Positions 8,552-18,234 of a stretch of DNA of 64,000 bases are shown here, piece by piece. The notes under the pieces were generated by a model. That model saw only the letters and a program-made list of their open reading frames with translations, had not been told where the DNA came from and searched no databases. How positions within the stretch are numbered: position 1 is the stretch's first letter; the number at the start of each line of letters is the position of its first letter. Source of the stretch: Lactococcus garvieae. GTDB lineage: Bacteria > Bacillota > Bacilli > Lactobacillales > Streptococcaceae. Made by a program: the position numbers and the translations under genes. The stretch covers positions 372,001 to 436,000 of the forward strand of contig NZ_CP065691.1 in the NCBI RefSeq assembly GCF_016027715.1, given 5' to 3'.

Positions 8552-9505
8552 TTACTTAGTTTTGATATAGTTGACACCATCAGCTTTAGGTGCAACAGCT
8601 TTACCGAGAAAGGCAGCAAGTACGATAATAGTAACAACGTAAGGAGCCATTTGGAGGAAAGCAGATGGGATTTCTTTAATAACTGGGATTTGACCGCCAA
8701 CAACAGCGAGTGAAGTAGAAAGTCCAAAGAGAAGGGAAGCCAACATTGCACCGATAGGGTTCCACTTACCGAAAATCATAGCGGCCAATGAGATGAACCC
8801 TTGCCCAGCGATAGTGGCAACTGAGAAGTTACCAGATATAGACTGTGCATATATGGCACCACCAATACCTCCAAGCATACCAGAAATGATTACACCTGCA
8901 TAACGCATGAGATAAACATTAATACCTAAAGTATCTGCTGCCTGAGGATTTTCACCTACAGAGCGAAGGCGAAGCCCAAACTTGGTCTTAAAGAGGAGAT
9001 ACCAAGAAAGGAAGGCAATGATAATTGCGAGGAAACCTGGCAAAGAAGTTTGTGAGAAGAAAATTTGTCCAATCACAGGAATCTTTGACAAGACGGGGAA
9101 GTTCCAGTAACCGATTTGATTAGTAATATTAACTTGTCCTGCATTGTAGAAGGTTTGAATTAAGAACACGCCAAGTGCTGGTGCCATTAAGTTAAGAACA
9201 GTACCTGATACGATATGATCGGCACGGAAGTTAATAGTCGCCACAGCATGGATAAGTGAGAACATCCCTCCGATAAATGCTCCGAAGAGAATTGAGAGCC
9301 ATGGAGTCATCCCTCCAAAAGTTTCACTGAAAGTGAGGTTGAAGACCACCGAGCTGAATGCTCCCATAGTCATGATACCTTCTAGCCCAACGTTGACGAT
9401 ACCACCACGTTCAGAGAACACTCCACCAATACTTGTAAAAATCAATGGTGTTGAGTAAATAAGCATATTTGCAATGATAATTTGCAATGTATCTACAATA
9501 TTCAT
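8552..9505 (-). CDS. nupC: Nucleoside ABC transporter permease
   Basis: Membrane permease (317 residues, about 8-10 hydrophobic segments) of the BMP-type nucleoside uptake system. Diagnostic stretches are FTSIGGVFSERGGIVNVGLEG near the N-terminus, the cytoplasmic coupling region LRSVGENPQAADTLGI, and GAIYAQSISGNF. Its start overlaps the stop of the partner permease by one base (TAATG), so the two are translationally coupled. It forms a heterodimer with the next gene product and is driven by the ATPase encoded upstream. Confidence 0.9.
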   Translation of the reverse strand: MNIVDTLQIIIANMLIYSTPLIFTSIGGVFSERGGIVNVGLEGIMTMGAFSSVVFNLTFSETFGGMTPWLSILFGAFIGGMFSLIHAVATINFRADHIVSGTVLNLMAPALGVFLIQTFYNAGQVNITNQIGYWNFPVLSKIPVIGQIFFSQTSLPGFLAIIIAFLSWYLLFKTKFGLRLRSVGENPQAADTLGINVYLMRYAGVIISGMLGGIGGAIYAQSISGNFSVATIAGQGFISLAAMIFGKWNPIGAMLASLLFGLSTSLAVVGGQIPVIKEIPSAFLQMAPYVVTIIVLAAFLGKAVAPKADGVNYIKTK

Positions 9506-10575
9506 TATGCTTTTTCTCCTTTCTTCTTAATATTTGGAAGAACTTTTTCGATAATATATTTCACGGCAATAAAGAAGATGATTGTGGCTGTGACAATCTG
9601 TACAATTTGCGGTGGGATATTATCAATGTTACTCATGTTACCTGAACCTGTTTGGAGCATTGAGAACAAGAAAGCAGCAAATAGAATACCAACAGGATTT
9701 GTTTCACCTAAGAGGGCAACAGCCATACCATTGAAACCAATGTCGAGGGTAGCTGATTGGGTTACGAAGTTTTGCATGTAACCAAAACCATAAACGACAC
9801 CGCCAAGGCCTGAAAGTGCTCCGGCAACTAGCATAGACATGATGATAGTACGTTTTGCTGAAATCCCTGCATATTCAGAAGCATCTGGATTGAGCCCTAC
9901 TGATTTAATTTCAAAACCAAGTGTTGTTTTTGAAAGGACAATTGCCATGATGACAAGAACGATTAAAGCAATAAATAGACCAATGTTCAAAGTAGAATTA
10001 TTTGTTAAATCTGACAGCCATCCTGTACGGAAGGAAGCATTCGCACCAATCAATTTTGTTTGGTCAGTCGAGTTAGGCATCATAATCTTTGAGCTGAAAA
10101 CATCGTGAATGAGGAAAGTCGACATGAAGAGAATCACATAGTTAAGCATGATTGTCGTAATGACTTCAGATGTTCCCAAAAAGGCACGCAAGATACCAGG
10201 AATGGCTCCCATAAGTGCACCAAAGAGCATACCAATAAGGATAACCAAAGGAATCATTATTGGTTTTGGAATGCCAGGGAAGCTTAGAGCAAACCACATA
10301 GACATAATCCAGCCAGCAAGTGCTTGCCCAGACATACCTATATTAAAGAGCCCAGCCTTCATACCTACAGAGAAACCGAGAGCACATAGAATCAATGGGC
10401 CCATAGTTTGTAGTGTTTCACCAATGGCACGAGGTGTACCAAAAGCACCGATAATTAAATCTTCGTAACCATAGATAGGATTGAAACCGAAGATAAGCAT
10501 GATGATTGCACCAATCAAGAAACCAGAAAGAACGGCAATGACAGGTACAAGGATTTTTTTAGTTTTGCTGTTCAT
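9505..10575 (-). CDS. nupB: Nucleoside ABC transporter permease
   Basis: Second permease of the nucleoside importer, 356 residues from the ATG at 10575, which follows GGAGG by a normal gap; a longer frame from 10605 would run back into the ATPase gene. Markers are AGLFNIGMSGQALAGWIMS, the coupling segment IKSVGLNPDASEYAGI and TLDIGFNGMAVALLGETNP. It overlaps the ATPase gene by 17 bp and the downstream permease by one base, as in a tight operon. Confidence 0.9.
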   Translation of the reverse strand: MNSKTKKILVPVIAVLSGFLIGAIIMLIFGFNPIYGYEDLIIGAFGTPRAIGETLQTMGPLILCALGFSVGMKAGLFNIGMSGQALAGWIMSMWFALSFPGIPKPIMIPLVILIGMLFGALMGAIPGILRAFLGTSEVITTIMLNYVILFMSTFLIHDVFSSKIMMPNSTDQTKLIGANASFRTGWLSDLTNNSTLNIGLFIALIVLVIMAIVLSKTTLGFEIKSVGLNPDASEYAGISAKRTIIMSMLVAGALSGLGGVVYGFGYMQNFVTQSATLDIGFNGMAVALLGETNPVGILFAAFLFSMLQTGSGNMSNIDNIPPQIVQIVTATIIFFIAVKYIIEKVLPNIKKKGEKA

Positions 10576-12088
10576 TGATATTACCTCCAACCATGAGTAT
10601 TCCAAGTTCTTGCTTGCTTGTAGTTTCTGGACTTACAATCCCTTGGATTTGTCCATCATGAATAACAGCAATACGGTCAGAAACATTAAGAATTTCATCT
10701 AACTCAAAGGAAACGACGAGAACAGCTTTTCCTTCATCACGTGCTTGAATCAAACGTTTGTGGATATATTCAATCGCACCAACATCAAGCCCACGAGTAG
10801 GTTGAGCAACAATAAGTAAATCAGGATTACGATCCACTTCTCGGGCAATAACAGCCTTCTGTTGATTACCACCGGAAAGTGATTTGAAAGGAATTTGCTC
10901 GCCAGCACCGCGCACATCAAATTCTTCCATGAGTTCACGTGCTTTAGCATTTATTTTATTGTAATCAAGGAAACCATATTTACTCAAGGGCGCTTTATAG
11001 TAAGTTTGAAGTGCAATGTTTTCGGCAACAGTCATTTCTAGAACGGCGCCATCACGGTGGCGGTCTTCTGGGACATGGCCGACTGAGTCTTCAATAATCT
11101 TACGCGGCTTATGTGTGGTGATGTCTTTTCCTTTGAGCTTAACAGAACCAGAATCAATTTTCATTAAACCAGTGATTGCCTTGATTAGTTCAGTTTGCCC
11201 ATTGCCATCAATACCAGCTAGACCAACAATTTCACCAGCACGTACATCAAGAGAGAGTCCTTTAACAGCGAAGGCACCACGTTTTTCTTTAACGGAAATA
11301 TTGTCAATACAAAGCACAACTTCCTGTGGCTGTGCAGCCTCTTTTTCTGTTTTAAAGGACACAGAGCGCCCAACCATCATTTCAGCGAGTTCTTTATTAG
11401 ACTTATCACCAAGGTCGACAGTTTCAATAGAAACTCCTCGACGAATAACAGTAATACGATCAGCTACGGCACGAATCTCATCAAGTTTATGGGTGATGAG
11501 TACGATTGATTTTCCTTCTTTAACCAAATTACGCATGATTTCCATGAGCTCAGTGATTTCAGAGGGAGTCAGTACAGCTGTAGGCTCATCAAAAATCAAA
11601 ATGTCTGCTCCGCGATAGAGAGTTTTTAAAATTTCTACCCGTTGTTGTTGTCCAACAGAGATATCGCGAACGAGAGCATCTGGTTCAACAGAAAGTCCAT
11701 AACGCTTAGACAATTCAATAATTTTGTTTCGAGCTGTCTTAAGATCAAGGCTTAACCCTTTAGTCACTTCGCTTCCCAGCATAATATTTTCAGTAACGGT
11801 AAAGGCATCAATCAGCATAAAGTGCTGGTGAACCATACCGATTCCGAGCTGTGAAGCTTTGGTTGGAGAGTCTATTTGCTCGATTTTGCCGTTTACATGA
11901 ATCTCGCCTTCTGTCGGTTCCAGAAGACCAGAGAGCATGTTCATCAAAGTTGACTTACCGGCACCATTTTCGCCGAGCAAGGCGTGAATTTCACCTTTTT
12001 TAAGCTCCAAGTTGATTTTGTCATTTGCGACAAAGTCACCAAACTTTTTGGTAACGTTAATCATTTGGATAACATTTTCGTTGGCCAT
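10559..12088 (-). CDS. nupA: Nucleoside ABC transporter ATP-binding protein
   Basis: Double-domain ATPase (509 residues) of the BMP family importer. The first domain has Walker A GENGAGKST, signature SVGQQQR and Walker B LIFDEPTAVL. The second has the degenerate GIDGNGQTEL typical of this family, LSGGNQQK and VAQPTRGLD. AAGGAG lies eight bases before the ATG. In L. lactis this gene follows bmpA, encoding the substrate-binding lipoprotein; no such gene is adjacent here, so the binding protein must be encoded elsewhere. Confidence 0.92.
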   Translation of the reverse strand: MANENVIQMINVTKKFGDFVANDKINLELKKGEIHALLGENGAGKSTLMNMLSGLLEPTEGEIHVNGKIEQIDSPTKASQLGIGMVHQHFMLIDAFTVTENIMLGSEVTKGLSLDLKTARNKIIELSKRYGLSVEPDALVRDISVGQQQRVEILKTLYRGADILIFDEPTAVLTPSEITELMEIMRNLVKEGKSIVLITHKLDEIRAVADRITVIRRGVSIETVDLGDKSNKELAEMMVGRSVSFKTEKEAAQPQEVVLCIDNISVKEKRGAFAVKGLSLDVRAGEIVGLAGIDGNGQTELIKAITGLMKIDSGSVKLKGKDITTHKPRKIIEDSVGHVPEDRHRDGAVLEMTVAENIALQTYYKAPLSKYGFLDYNKINAKARELMEEFDVRGAGEQIPFKSLSGGNQQKAVIAREVDRNPDLLIVAQPTRGLDVGAIEYIHKRLIQARDEGKAVLVVSFELDEILNVSDRIAVIHDGQIQGIVSPETTSKQELGILMVGGNINEQQN

Positions 12089-12120
12089 GGCGGCTCCTTC
12101 TAAAAAATTTTATGGCATAA

Positions 12121-12179
12121 TGTCTAAAGTCAAAAAGAAAGACTTACTGAAAAGCCCGAATATATCTACACTTTAGACA
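12121..12179 (-). ncRNA. Structured 5' leader of nupABC mRNA
   Basis: A perfect 10-bp inverted repeat (TGTCTAAAGT, 12121-12130; ACTTTAGACA, 12170-12179) encloses 39 nt within the leader RNA. It does not show the conserved core of the purine riboswitch (no J2/3 UNUCUACC), so it is not a recognised class. It may control nucleoside uptake. A CCGAA core in the loop (12156-12160) only weakly resembles a PurBox. Confidence 0.4.
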
Positions 12180-12194
12180 AAATAATTACATTTT

Positions 12195-12203
12195 ATTATA
12201 ACA
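12195..12203 (-). promoter_or_regulatory. Extended -10 promoter of nupABC
   Basis: On the minus strand TGTTATAAT forms an extended -10 with the hexamer at 12200-12195. Transcription should start near 12188, giving a leader of about 100 nt that includes the inverted repeat. Confidence 0.65.
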
Positions 12204-12369
12204 AATAATAAGGCTTTTATAAAGGACTTTCTATAGTTGAAAATAAAGCGTTTTCATATATTGTTAAACTTTTCTTTGTTTTAAAGGGTTTTTGACAATT
12301 TTTACATAGAATTACTTACAAAACTTTGGTAAACTAAAAAGTTCACAAAAATTTTGCAAACTTTTTAAT

Positions 12370-13995
12370 TTATTTTATTCTTGAATTTTTAATGACCGAC
12401 TCATCAGGTGTTACCCGAATCGTTTTTTGCCCAGTATAAGTTACAAATCCTGGAGGTGTACCTGTTGGTTTATGTAGTTTTTTTACATCGATCATATCGA
12501 CTGGGACAAGATTAGAATAGCGTGCTTTAGAAAAATAAGCTGCGAGCTCCCCGGCAAATGTAATCGTTTCATCGGAGGGATCAGGGTTACCAGTGATAAG
12601 AACATGGGAACCAGGGATATCTTTAACGTGGAACCAAAGATCCCCTCTTCGACTAAGCTTAAAGCTAACTTGCTCATTTTGAAGATTGTTTTTTCCAACA
12701 AGAATGATAGTTCCATCTTCTGCCTGATATTTTTCGGGTGGAAGCATTTTTTGTTTTTTATTGGTACGATACTTGGCTTTGATGAAACCCGTTTGGATTA
12801 ATTCTTCACGGATATCCGCAATTTCGACAACATCTGCATGAGCAAGATTGGCTTCAACAGACTCTAGATAAGAAATTGTTTGTTTAGTATTCTCAATTTG
12901 GTTGTCTAGAAATTTTACAGCTTGTTTCAACTTTTGGTAACGATGAAAATAGCGTTGGGCATTCTGGGATGGAGTGAGTGCGAGATTGAGGCTAATGGTT
13001 ATGGGTGTGTTTGTATAGTAATTATCTAAGGTTACTTCAGGTTTGTCGTTAGGGACTTGATGAAGAAAAGTTGTAAGAAGCTCTCCTTTTTGACGGAAGA
13101 TTTCGGCATTTTCAGTAGCCCGTAGTTCTGCCTCTTGTTTTTTCAACTTATCGCGATTTTTCTTGAGCTCATTTTGAACTTTTTTGATAACTTCACTAGC
13201 CACTTGTTTGACACGGTCTCGCTCTGCTTTATCCGCATAATAAATGTCAAGCATCTCCGATAAGGTAGGAAAACTTTGAAAATCATCTCCTAATTTTATA
13301 GAAGAAAATTTGTCATTTGGATAGATAGAGGGGAGGACAGTACTGAGCTTTTCTTTAAACTCTGAAAGAGTAAGATTTTCTAATGCTTGGAGACTATCCC
13401 GTCCAATTCCTTGAAAAGTAGACTGTAGTGTATGTGTTTGCAAAGCCTCGAAAATCTTTTCATCTGATGCAAAAAAAGGATCAATTTTGTCACTTGTAGG
13501 TGGTGCAATATAAGTTGAGCCTGGTAAAAGTGTTCGATACTGATTTTGTGAGAAACCAACGTGCTTGATTGTTTCAATTATCTTGTTGCTACTTTTATCC
13601 ATAAGGATGATATTACTATGTTTCCCCATGATTTCAGTAACAAGTGCAATCTGCATTGAGTCACCAATCTCATCTTTAGTGGAGATATGGAAAATAAGTT
13701 GTCGATCGTTTCCCACTTGTTCGATGTCTTCAATAAAAGCTCCTGAGAGATACTTACGCAAAATCATAACAAAGTTATTAGGATTTTGTGGATTTTGAAA
13801 TTCTGTTTTTGTAAGTTGTATTCTCCCAAAAGTTGGATGTGCTGAGAGAAGAAGTTTGTGTGATGTCCGCCCAGAGCGGACAGTTAAAAGTAACTCTTGT
13901 TCAAAAGGTTGATTTATTTTTTGTATCCGACCTCCTTTAAGGATTTCAGAAATTTCTGCTGTCATGTGATGTAAAAAAATACCGTCGAAAGCCAT
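12370..13995 (-). CDS. rqcH: NFACT-family ribosome quality-control factor RqcH (FbpA/PavA)
   Basis: Binds obstructed 50S subunits with peptidyl-tRNA and directs alanine tailing of stalled peptides; homologues were first named fibronectin-binding proteins. The 541 residues show the NFACT-N domain, with the conserved Asp-Arg pair exactly at 97-98 (VGNDRQLIF), a central coiled coil (about 255-400, rich in KKNRDKLKKQEAELRA) and the C-terminal NFACT-R domain with GDLWFHVKDIPGSHVLI. No signal peptide. Divergent from queG. The D-R pair indicates a functional tailing factor rather than only an adhesin. Confidence 0.9.
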   Translation of the reverse strand: MAFDGIFLHHMTAEISEILKGGRIQKINQPFEQELLLTVRSGRTSHKLLLSAHPTFGRIQLTKTEFQNPQNPNNFVMILRKYLSGAFIEDIEQVGNDRQLIFHISTKDEIGDSMQIALVTEIMGKHSNIILMDKSSNKIIETIKHVGFSQNQYRTLLPGSTYIAPPTSDKIDPFFASDEKIFEALQTHTLQSTFQGIGRDSLQALENLTLSEFKEKLSTVLPSIYPNDKFSSIKLGDDFQSFPTLSEMLDIYYADKAERDRVKQVASEVIKKVQNELKKNRDKLKKQEAELRATENAEIFRQKGELLTTFLHQVPNDKPEVTLDNYYTNTPITISLNLALTPSQNAQRYFHRYQKLKQAVKFLDNQIENTKQTISYLESVEANLAHADVVEIADIREELIQTGFIKAKYRTNKKQKMLPPEKYQAEDGTIILVGKNNLQNEQVSFKLSRRGDLWFHVKDIPGSHVLITGNPDPSDETITFAGELAAYFSKARYSNLVPVDMIDVKKLHKPTGTPPGFVTYTGQKTIRVTPDESVIKNSRIK

Positions 13996-14069
13996 GTTTT
14001 ACCCCGTGTTTCTTAATAATCTAAAGCTTATTTTAACATAATTATGGAGGCTGTTGGTAGAAATTATGT

Positions 14070-14090
14070 TAAGATGAATATAAGAAGGGG
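14070..14090 (+). promoter_or_regulatory. Extended -10 and ribosome site of queG
   Basis: TAAGAT (14070-14075) preceded by TGT makes an extended -10; AAGGGG (14085-14090) then lies seven bases before the ATG at 14098. This argues against the longer in-frame start at 14044. Confidence 0.5.
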
Positions 14091-14097
14091 CATTATG

Positions 14098-15156
14098 ATG
14101 AAAAGCTTAAAAGAAGAAATCCAAAAACTAGCAGCTGAACTTAATATACAAAAAATTGGTTTTACAAAAGCAGATGATTTTGAGTACCTCCGCGCCTCTT
14201 TAATAGAACAAAAGGAAGCAGGTCACACCTCAGGCTTTGAACATAAAAATCTGGATGAACGTTTACAACCTAAACTTTCGCTAGAGGATGCTAAGACGAT
14301 TATTTCGATTGGTATTGCTTATCCAAATAAAGCAGAAGGTAAACCAGAAAAAACAGAATATCGCCGTGGCTCTTTTTCGCGAGGCAGTTGGGGTGAGGAT
14401 TATCACTACGTTTTGCAGCGAAAGTTGCAGGCTTTAGCTGAAGGAATCGAGGAGCTGGCTGGAGCGTTTAACTATAAAGCAATGGTTGATACAGGAGCTC
14501 TCGTTGACGTCGCAGTAGCTGCGCGTGCTGGTCTGGGCTTTATAGGAAAAAATGGGTTACTGGTGAGTAAGGAGTATGGCTCATGGATGTTTTTAGGAGA
14601 ACTGGTAACAAATCTTGAGATTGAGGAAGACCAACCTGTAGATTATGGTTGTGGGTCTTGCACACGATGTGTGGATTTCTGTCCAACCAGTGCTCTTTTA
14701 GGGGACGGACGCCTTAATGCTCAACGTTGCTTGTCTTATCAAACACAAACACGAGGGGCTATGCCAGAAGAGTATCGTGAAAAGATAAAAACTGTGATTT
14801 ATGGCTGTGACATTTGTCAGGTTGTCTGCCCGTATAATAAAGGGATCAACAGTCATTTTCATCCAGAAATGGAACCTGATCCTGAACTGACAAATCCAGA
14901 ATTACTCCCGATTTTGGAATTATCGAATAAAGAGTTTGCAAATAAGTTTGGGAATATGGCAGGTAGCTGGCGTGGAAAAAATCCAATTCAACGAAATGCT
15001 ATTTACGCCTTGGGAAATGCGAATGACCGCACGGCTCTTCCGAAATTACATGAAATTGCTGAAAATGATGTGAGAGACTACATGGTGGATGCCGCTGAAT
15101 GGGCAATTGAAAAACTTGAAAACAAGCACAGAATCAGACGTCGTGAAAGAGAATAG
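14098..15156 (+). CDS. queG: Epoxyqueuosine reductase
   Basis: Cobalamin- and iron-sulfur-dependent enzyme that reduces epoxyqueuosine to queuosine in tRNA anticodons. The 352-residue product has the N-terminal cobalamin-binding domain ([35 protein letters not shown]), two ferredoxin-type clusters ([12 protein letters not shown] with a later cysteine, and [11 protein letters not shown]) and a C-terminal HEAT-like segment ([17 protein letters not shown]). A frame from 14044 is longer but lacks a ribosome site in the right place. prfB follows after 47 bp. Confidence 0.92.
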   Translation: MKSLKEEIQKLAAELNIQKIGFTKADDFEYLRASLIEQKEAGHTSGFEHKNLDERLQPKLSLEDAKTIISIGIAYPNKAEGKPEKTEYRRGSFSRGSWGEDYHYVLQRKLQALAEGIEELAGAFNYKAMVDTGALVDVAVAARAGLGFIGKNGLLVSKEYGSWMFLGELVTNLEIEEDQPVDYGCGSCTRCVDFCPTSALLGDGRLNAQRCLSYQTQTRGAMPEEYREKIKTVIYGCDICQVVCPYNKGINSHFHPEMEPDPELTNPELLPILELSNKEFANKFGNMAGSWRGKNPIQRNAIYALGNANDRTALPKLHEIAENDVRDYMVDAAEWAIEKLENKHRIRRRERE

Positions 15157-15187
15157 TTTTAGGCGGCTGTCTTTTTTGGGACAAATA

Positions 15188-15196
15188 TGATAAAAT
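15188..15196 (+). promoter_or_regulatory. Possible extended -10 of prfB
   Basis: TGATAAAAT is an extended -10-like element whose last base is only seven bases before the ATG at 15204. If used, the message would begin at or next to the start codon. Confidence 0.4.
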
Positions 15197-15203
15197 GGAG
15201 CCT

Positions 15204-16301
15204 ATGGAACTATCTGAAATTAGAAATAAACTAGAGTCTTATGGTCAGAAAGTCGAGGATTTTCGTGGCTCTCTAGACTTGGATCGCTTAGAAGAAGAAA
15301 TTGCTCTGCTAGATAATGATATGGCAGAGCCTGATTTTTGGAATGACAATGAGGCAGCTCAAAAAGTTATCGATGAATCTAACGCACTTAAAGCTAAGTA
15401 TGAAAATTTCATGTCTATCGCAACGCTTCATGAAGACAGCGAAGTAATGCTAGAGATGCTTCAAGAAGAGGAAGATGAGGACATGCAAACGGAGCTTGAA
15501 GAGAATGTTGAAGAGCTCGGCAAAAAAATTGAGACTTATGAATTAGAAATCATGCTCAATCAGCCCTACGACCATATGAATGCCATTTTAGAAATTCATC
15601 CTGGGTCAGGGGGAACGGAGTCACAAGATTGGGGCAGCATGCTCATGCGGATGTATGAACGCTGGGGTGCAGCACATGGTTTCAAGGTTGAAATTTTAGA
15701 TTATCAAGATGGGGATGTTGCTGGATTAAAATCAGCTACATTGAAATTTGAAGGTCGGAATGCCTATGGTTTCTTGCGTGGGGAGAAAGGTGTGCATCGT
15801 TTAGTACGTATCTCACCATTTGACTCACAAAATCGTCGTCATACTTCATTTACTTCAGTAGATGTAATGCCAGAGCTTGATGATACAGTTGAAGTAGATG
15901 TACGTGATGCAGATATCAAGATGGACACTTTCCGCTCAGGTGGTGCAGGTGGACAAAACGTCAATAAGGTTTCGACAGGGGTGCGTTTGACACACGTTCC
16001 TACAGGAATTGTTGTCGCTTCTACTATGGACCGTACGCAATACGGAAACCGAGATAAAGCAATGGCTATGCTGAAGTCTAAACTTTATCAATTAGAGATG
16101 GACAAAAAGCAAGCAGAAGTGGATGAATTACGTGGAGACCAGTCAGATATTTCTTGGGGAAGCCAAATTCGTTCTTATGTTTTCATGCCTTATCAACTCG
16201 TTAAAGATACCAGAACAGAGCATGAAACGGGTCAAATAGACAAAGTAATGGACGGCGATCTTGACGGATTTATCCATGCTTATCTACGCTGGAAAATGTA
16301 G
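15204..16301 (+). CDS. prfB: Peptide chain release factor 2
   Basis: Recognises UGA and UAA stops and triggers peptide release on the ribosome. Motifs are the stop-reading tripeptide in [15 protein letters not shown] and the catalytic [13 protein letters not shown]. From the ATG at 15204 ([11 protein letters not shown]) it has 365 residues; the in-frame ATG at 15195 is not preceded by a ribosome site. The frame runs uninterrupted through EDFRGSLD, so the UGA-dependent programmed frameshift used for autoregulation in many bacteria is absent. Confidence 0.95.
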   Translation: MELSEIRNKLESYGQKVEDFRGSLDLDRLEEEIALLDNDMAEPDFWNDNEAAQKVIDESNALKAKYENFMSIATLHEDSEVMLEMLQEEEDEDMQTELEENVEELGKKIETYELEIMLNQPYDHMNAILEIHPGSGGTESQDWGSMLMRMYERWGAAHGFKVEILDYQDGDVAGLKSATLKFEGRNAYGFLRGEKGVHRLVRISPFDSQNRRHTSFTSVDVMPELDDTVEVDVRDADIKMDTFRSGGAGGQNVNKVSTGVRLTHVPTGIVVASTMDRTQYGNRDKAMAMLKSKLYQLEMDKKQAEVDELRGDQSDISWGSQIRSYVFMPYQLVKDTRTEHETGQIDKVMDGDLDGFIHAYLRWKM

Positions 16302-16379
16302 AATTGTAACGTTTTAAAAACATTTTCGTAACTTTAATGAAAATAAGTAAAATAAATTACACCTAAAAATCTATTTATT

Positions 16380-16388
16380 TGGTATAAT
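16380..16388 (+). promoter_or_regulatory. Extended -10 promoter of ftsEX
   Basis: TGGTATAAT (hexamer 16383-16388) is a perfect extended -10. The resulting leader of about 115 nt contains the palindrome AAAGGCCTTT but no structure I recognise. Confidence 0.65.
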
Positions 16389-16510
16389 GTAAAGGCCTTT
16401 GCTTTTTTGAAACAAGTATACGTTTTAAAAAGAAGGATTTTCACATTCATAACCATTATAGAATGATATAGAAGATATGTGCAAAACAATTCAATGGAGA
16501 CTAGAGATAA

Positions 16511-17203
16511 ATGAGTATTATTAAATTAAATAATGTATCAAAAAAGTACTCTAACGGCACAACAGCATTGCGTAATATTTCTCTTGATATAGAGGCAGGA
16601 GAATTCGTTTATATTGTTGGACCGTCTGGAGCTGGTAAGTCGACCTTTATCAAATTGCTTTACCATGAGTTAAAAATCGACAAGGGGACAGGTATTGTTG
16701 CCAAGTTTGATTTGATGAAGTTGAAACGTCGTGAAGTACCTTTACTGCGTCGTTCTGTCGGAGTTGTCTTCCAAGACTATAAACTCTTGCCAAAGAAAAC
16801 AGTATATGAGAATATCGCATATGCTATGGAAGTTGTTGGTAAACGTCCGCGTGAAATCAAAAAACGTGTCAATGAAGTTTTAGATCTCGTGGGTCTTAAG
16901 CATAAGATACGTTCGTTTCCTGATGAACTTTCAGGTGGGGAGCAACAACGGGTAGCTATTGCACGTTCTATCGCCAATGCTCCTAAGCTTTTGATTGCTG
17001 ATGAACCTACAGGAAATTTAGATCCAGAAAATTCATGGGAAATCATGAACTTGTTGGAAAAGATCAATCTGCAAGGTACAACTATTTTGATGGCAACACA
17101 CAACAGCCAAATTGTAAATACATTGCGCCACCGTGTTGTTGCGATTGAAAATGGACGTATAGTTCGAGACCAAGTGGAAGGAGATTATGGTTACGATGAT
17201 TAG
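16511..17203 (+). CDS. ftsE: Cell division ATP-binding protein FtsE
   Basis: Cytoplasmic ATPase that works with FtsX to switch on a peptidoglycan hydrolase at the septum. The 230-residue protein has Walker A GPSGAGKST, Q-loop VVFQDYKLLP, signature LSGGEQQRVAIARS, Walker B LLIADEPTGNLD and the H-loop MATHN. Its 3' end overlaps ftsX by 17 bp, the standard arrangement. It has its own promoter upstream and is not joined to prfB. Confidence 0.95.
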   Translation: MSIIKLNNVSKKYSNGTTALRNISLDIEAGEFVYIVGPSGAGKSTFIKLLYHELKIDKGTGIVAKFDLMKLKRREVPLLRRSVGVVFQDYKLLPKKTVYENIAYAMEVVGKRPREIKKRVNEVLDLVGLKHKIRSFPDELSGGEQQRVAIARSIANAPKLLIADEPTGNLDPENSWEIMNLLEKINLQGTTILMATHNSQIVNTLRHRVVAIENGRIVRDQVEGDYGYDD

Positions 17204-18131
17204 AAATTTATTTAAACATTTGTTGGAATCACTTAAAAATCTCCGACGTAATGGATGGATGACTGTTGCGGCAGTTTCATCTGTTATGATTACTTTGACT
17301 TTAGTTGGTCTCTTCCTTTCGGTTATTTTAAACACAGCAAAATTATCAAGTGATATTGAAGGAAATGTTCGTGTTGTTGCTTATATGGACTTAAATGTCC
17401 ACGATATGGATAAAAAGATTGAAGATCCGAAGAATTCAAATAAGCAAATCAATAATCCAAAGTATCGGAAAATATATTCAGAAATTGAAAAAATTTCTGA
17501 TGTGCGTTCAATTAAATTCTCAAGTAAAGATGATCAGCTTAAACAATTGACTGAAACTCTAGGTAATGCATGGTCTCTCTTCCAAGGAGATGCAAACCCA
17601 CTCTATGATGCCTATATTGTAGAGGCTGATGATCCTCAAAATGTAGAAAAGGTCGCCAATGCTGTTAAGAAAATAGAGGGTATCCAATCTGCAAACTACG
17701 GTGGGGCCAATACAGATCGTATCCTTGCTTTAGGAAATAACGTTAAGATCTGGGGTGGTGCAGCAGCAGCTCTCCTTATCCTCGTTGCTATTTTCCTTAT
17801 TTCAAATACAATTCGTATTACAATCATGTCCCGTCAACGTGAAATTCAAATTATGCGTTTAGTGGGTGCTCGTAATGGTTACATACGTTGGCCTTTCTTC
17901 CTAGAAGGTGCATGGGTTGGCTTACTGGGAGCAATAGTCCCAAGTATCCTCATTGCATGGCTTTATAACCTTGCGTTTACAAGCTTCACTCCAAGTTTGA
18001 AATCACAAAGTTTGTATCTTTTACCTGCACACAGTTTCGTACCAATGATGATTGGTTTACTCTTCCTCATCGGTATTCTTATCGGATCACTGGGGGCGGT
18101 AACTTCAATGCGTCGCTTCTTGAAAGTTTAA
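17187..18131 (+). CDS. ftsX: Cell division protein FtsX
   Basis: Membrane partner of FtsE that passes the ATPase signal to an extracellular PcsB-type hydrolase in Gram-positive cocci. One N-terminal membrane segment (about 24-48) is followed by an extracellular domain with the DVRSIKFSSKDDQ region, then three membrane segments from about residue 195, with the coupling stretch SRQREIQIMRLVGARNGYIRWPF. The start is uncertain: the ATG at 17187 is three bases from AAGGAG and the ATG at 17196 is twelve away. A strong terminator follows. Confidence 0.92.
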   Translation: MVTMIRNLFKHLLESLKNLRRNGWMTVAAVSSVMITLTLVGLFLSVILNTAKLSSDIEGNVRVVAYMDLNVHDMDKKIEDPKNSNKQINNPKYRKIYSEIEKISDVRSIKFSSKDDQLKQLTETLGNAWSLFQGDANPLYDAYIVEADDPQNVEKVANAVKKIEGIQSANYGGANTDRILALGNNVKIWGGAAAALLILVAIFLISNTIRITIMSRQREIQIMRLVGARNGYIRWPFFLEGAWVGLLGAIVPSILIAWLYNLAFTSFTPSLKSQSLYLLPAHSFVPMMIGLLFLIGILIGSLGAVTSMRRFLKV

Positions 18132-18196
18132 AATTAGAAAAGTAAGCTTCTTTTCTGAGTTTACTCTAAAAGACGCTCTCTATTTCTAAAAAAATA

Positions 18197-18234
18197 AAAA
18201 ATCATTCAAGTATTTTTACTTGAATGATTTTTCT
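18197..18234 (+). terminator. Terminator of ftsEX
   Basis: A 16-bp perfect stem (18197-18212 with 18217-18232, core ATCATTCAAGTA) with a TTTT loop and T run. Confidence 0.9.

Noticed and set aside
9482-10702. Plus-strand frames opposite nupB and nupA
   Set aside because: Low-complexity antisense translations of membrane and ATPase genes without ribosome sites.
12150-12166. PurBox (PurR site) in the nupABC leader
   Set aside because: Only the CCGAA core fits; flanking A/T positions do not, and it lies downstream of the -10.
12089-12200. Purine riboswitch before nupABC
   Set aside because: A stem is present, but the conserved J2/3 UNUCUACC and the kissing-loop pairs are not.
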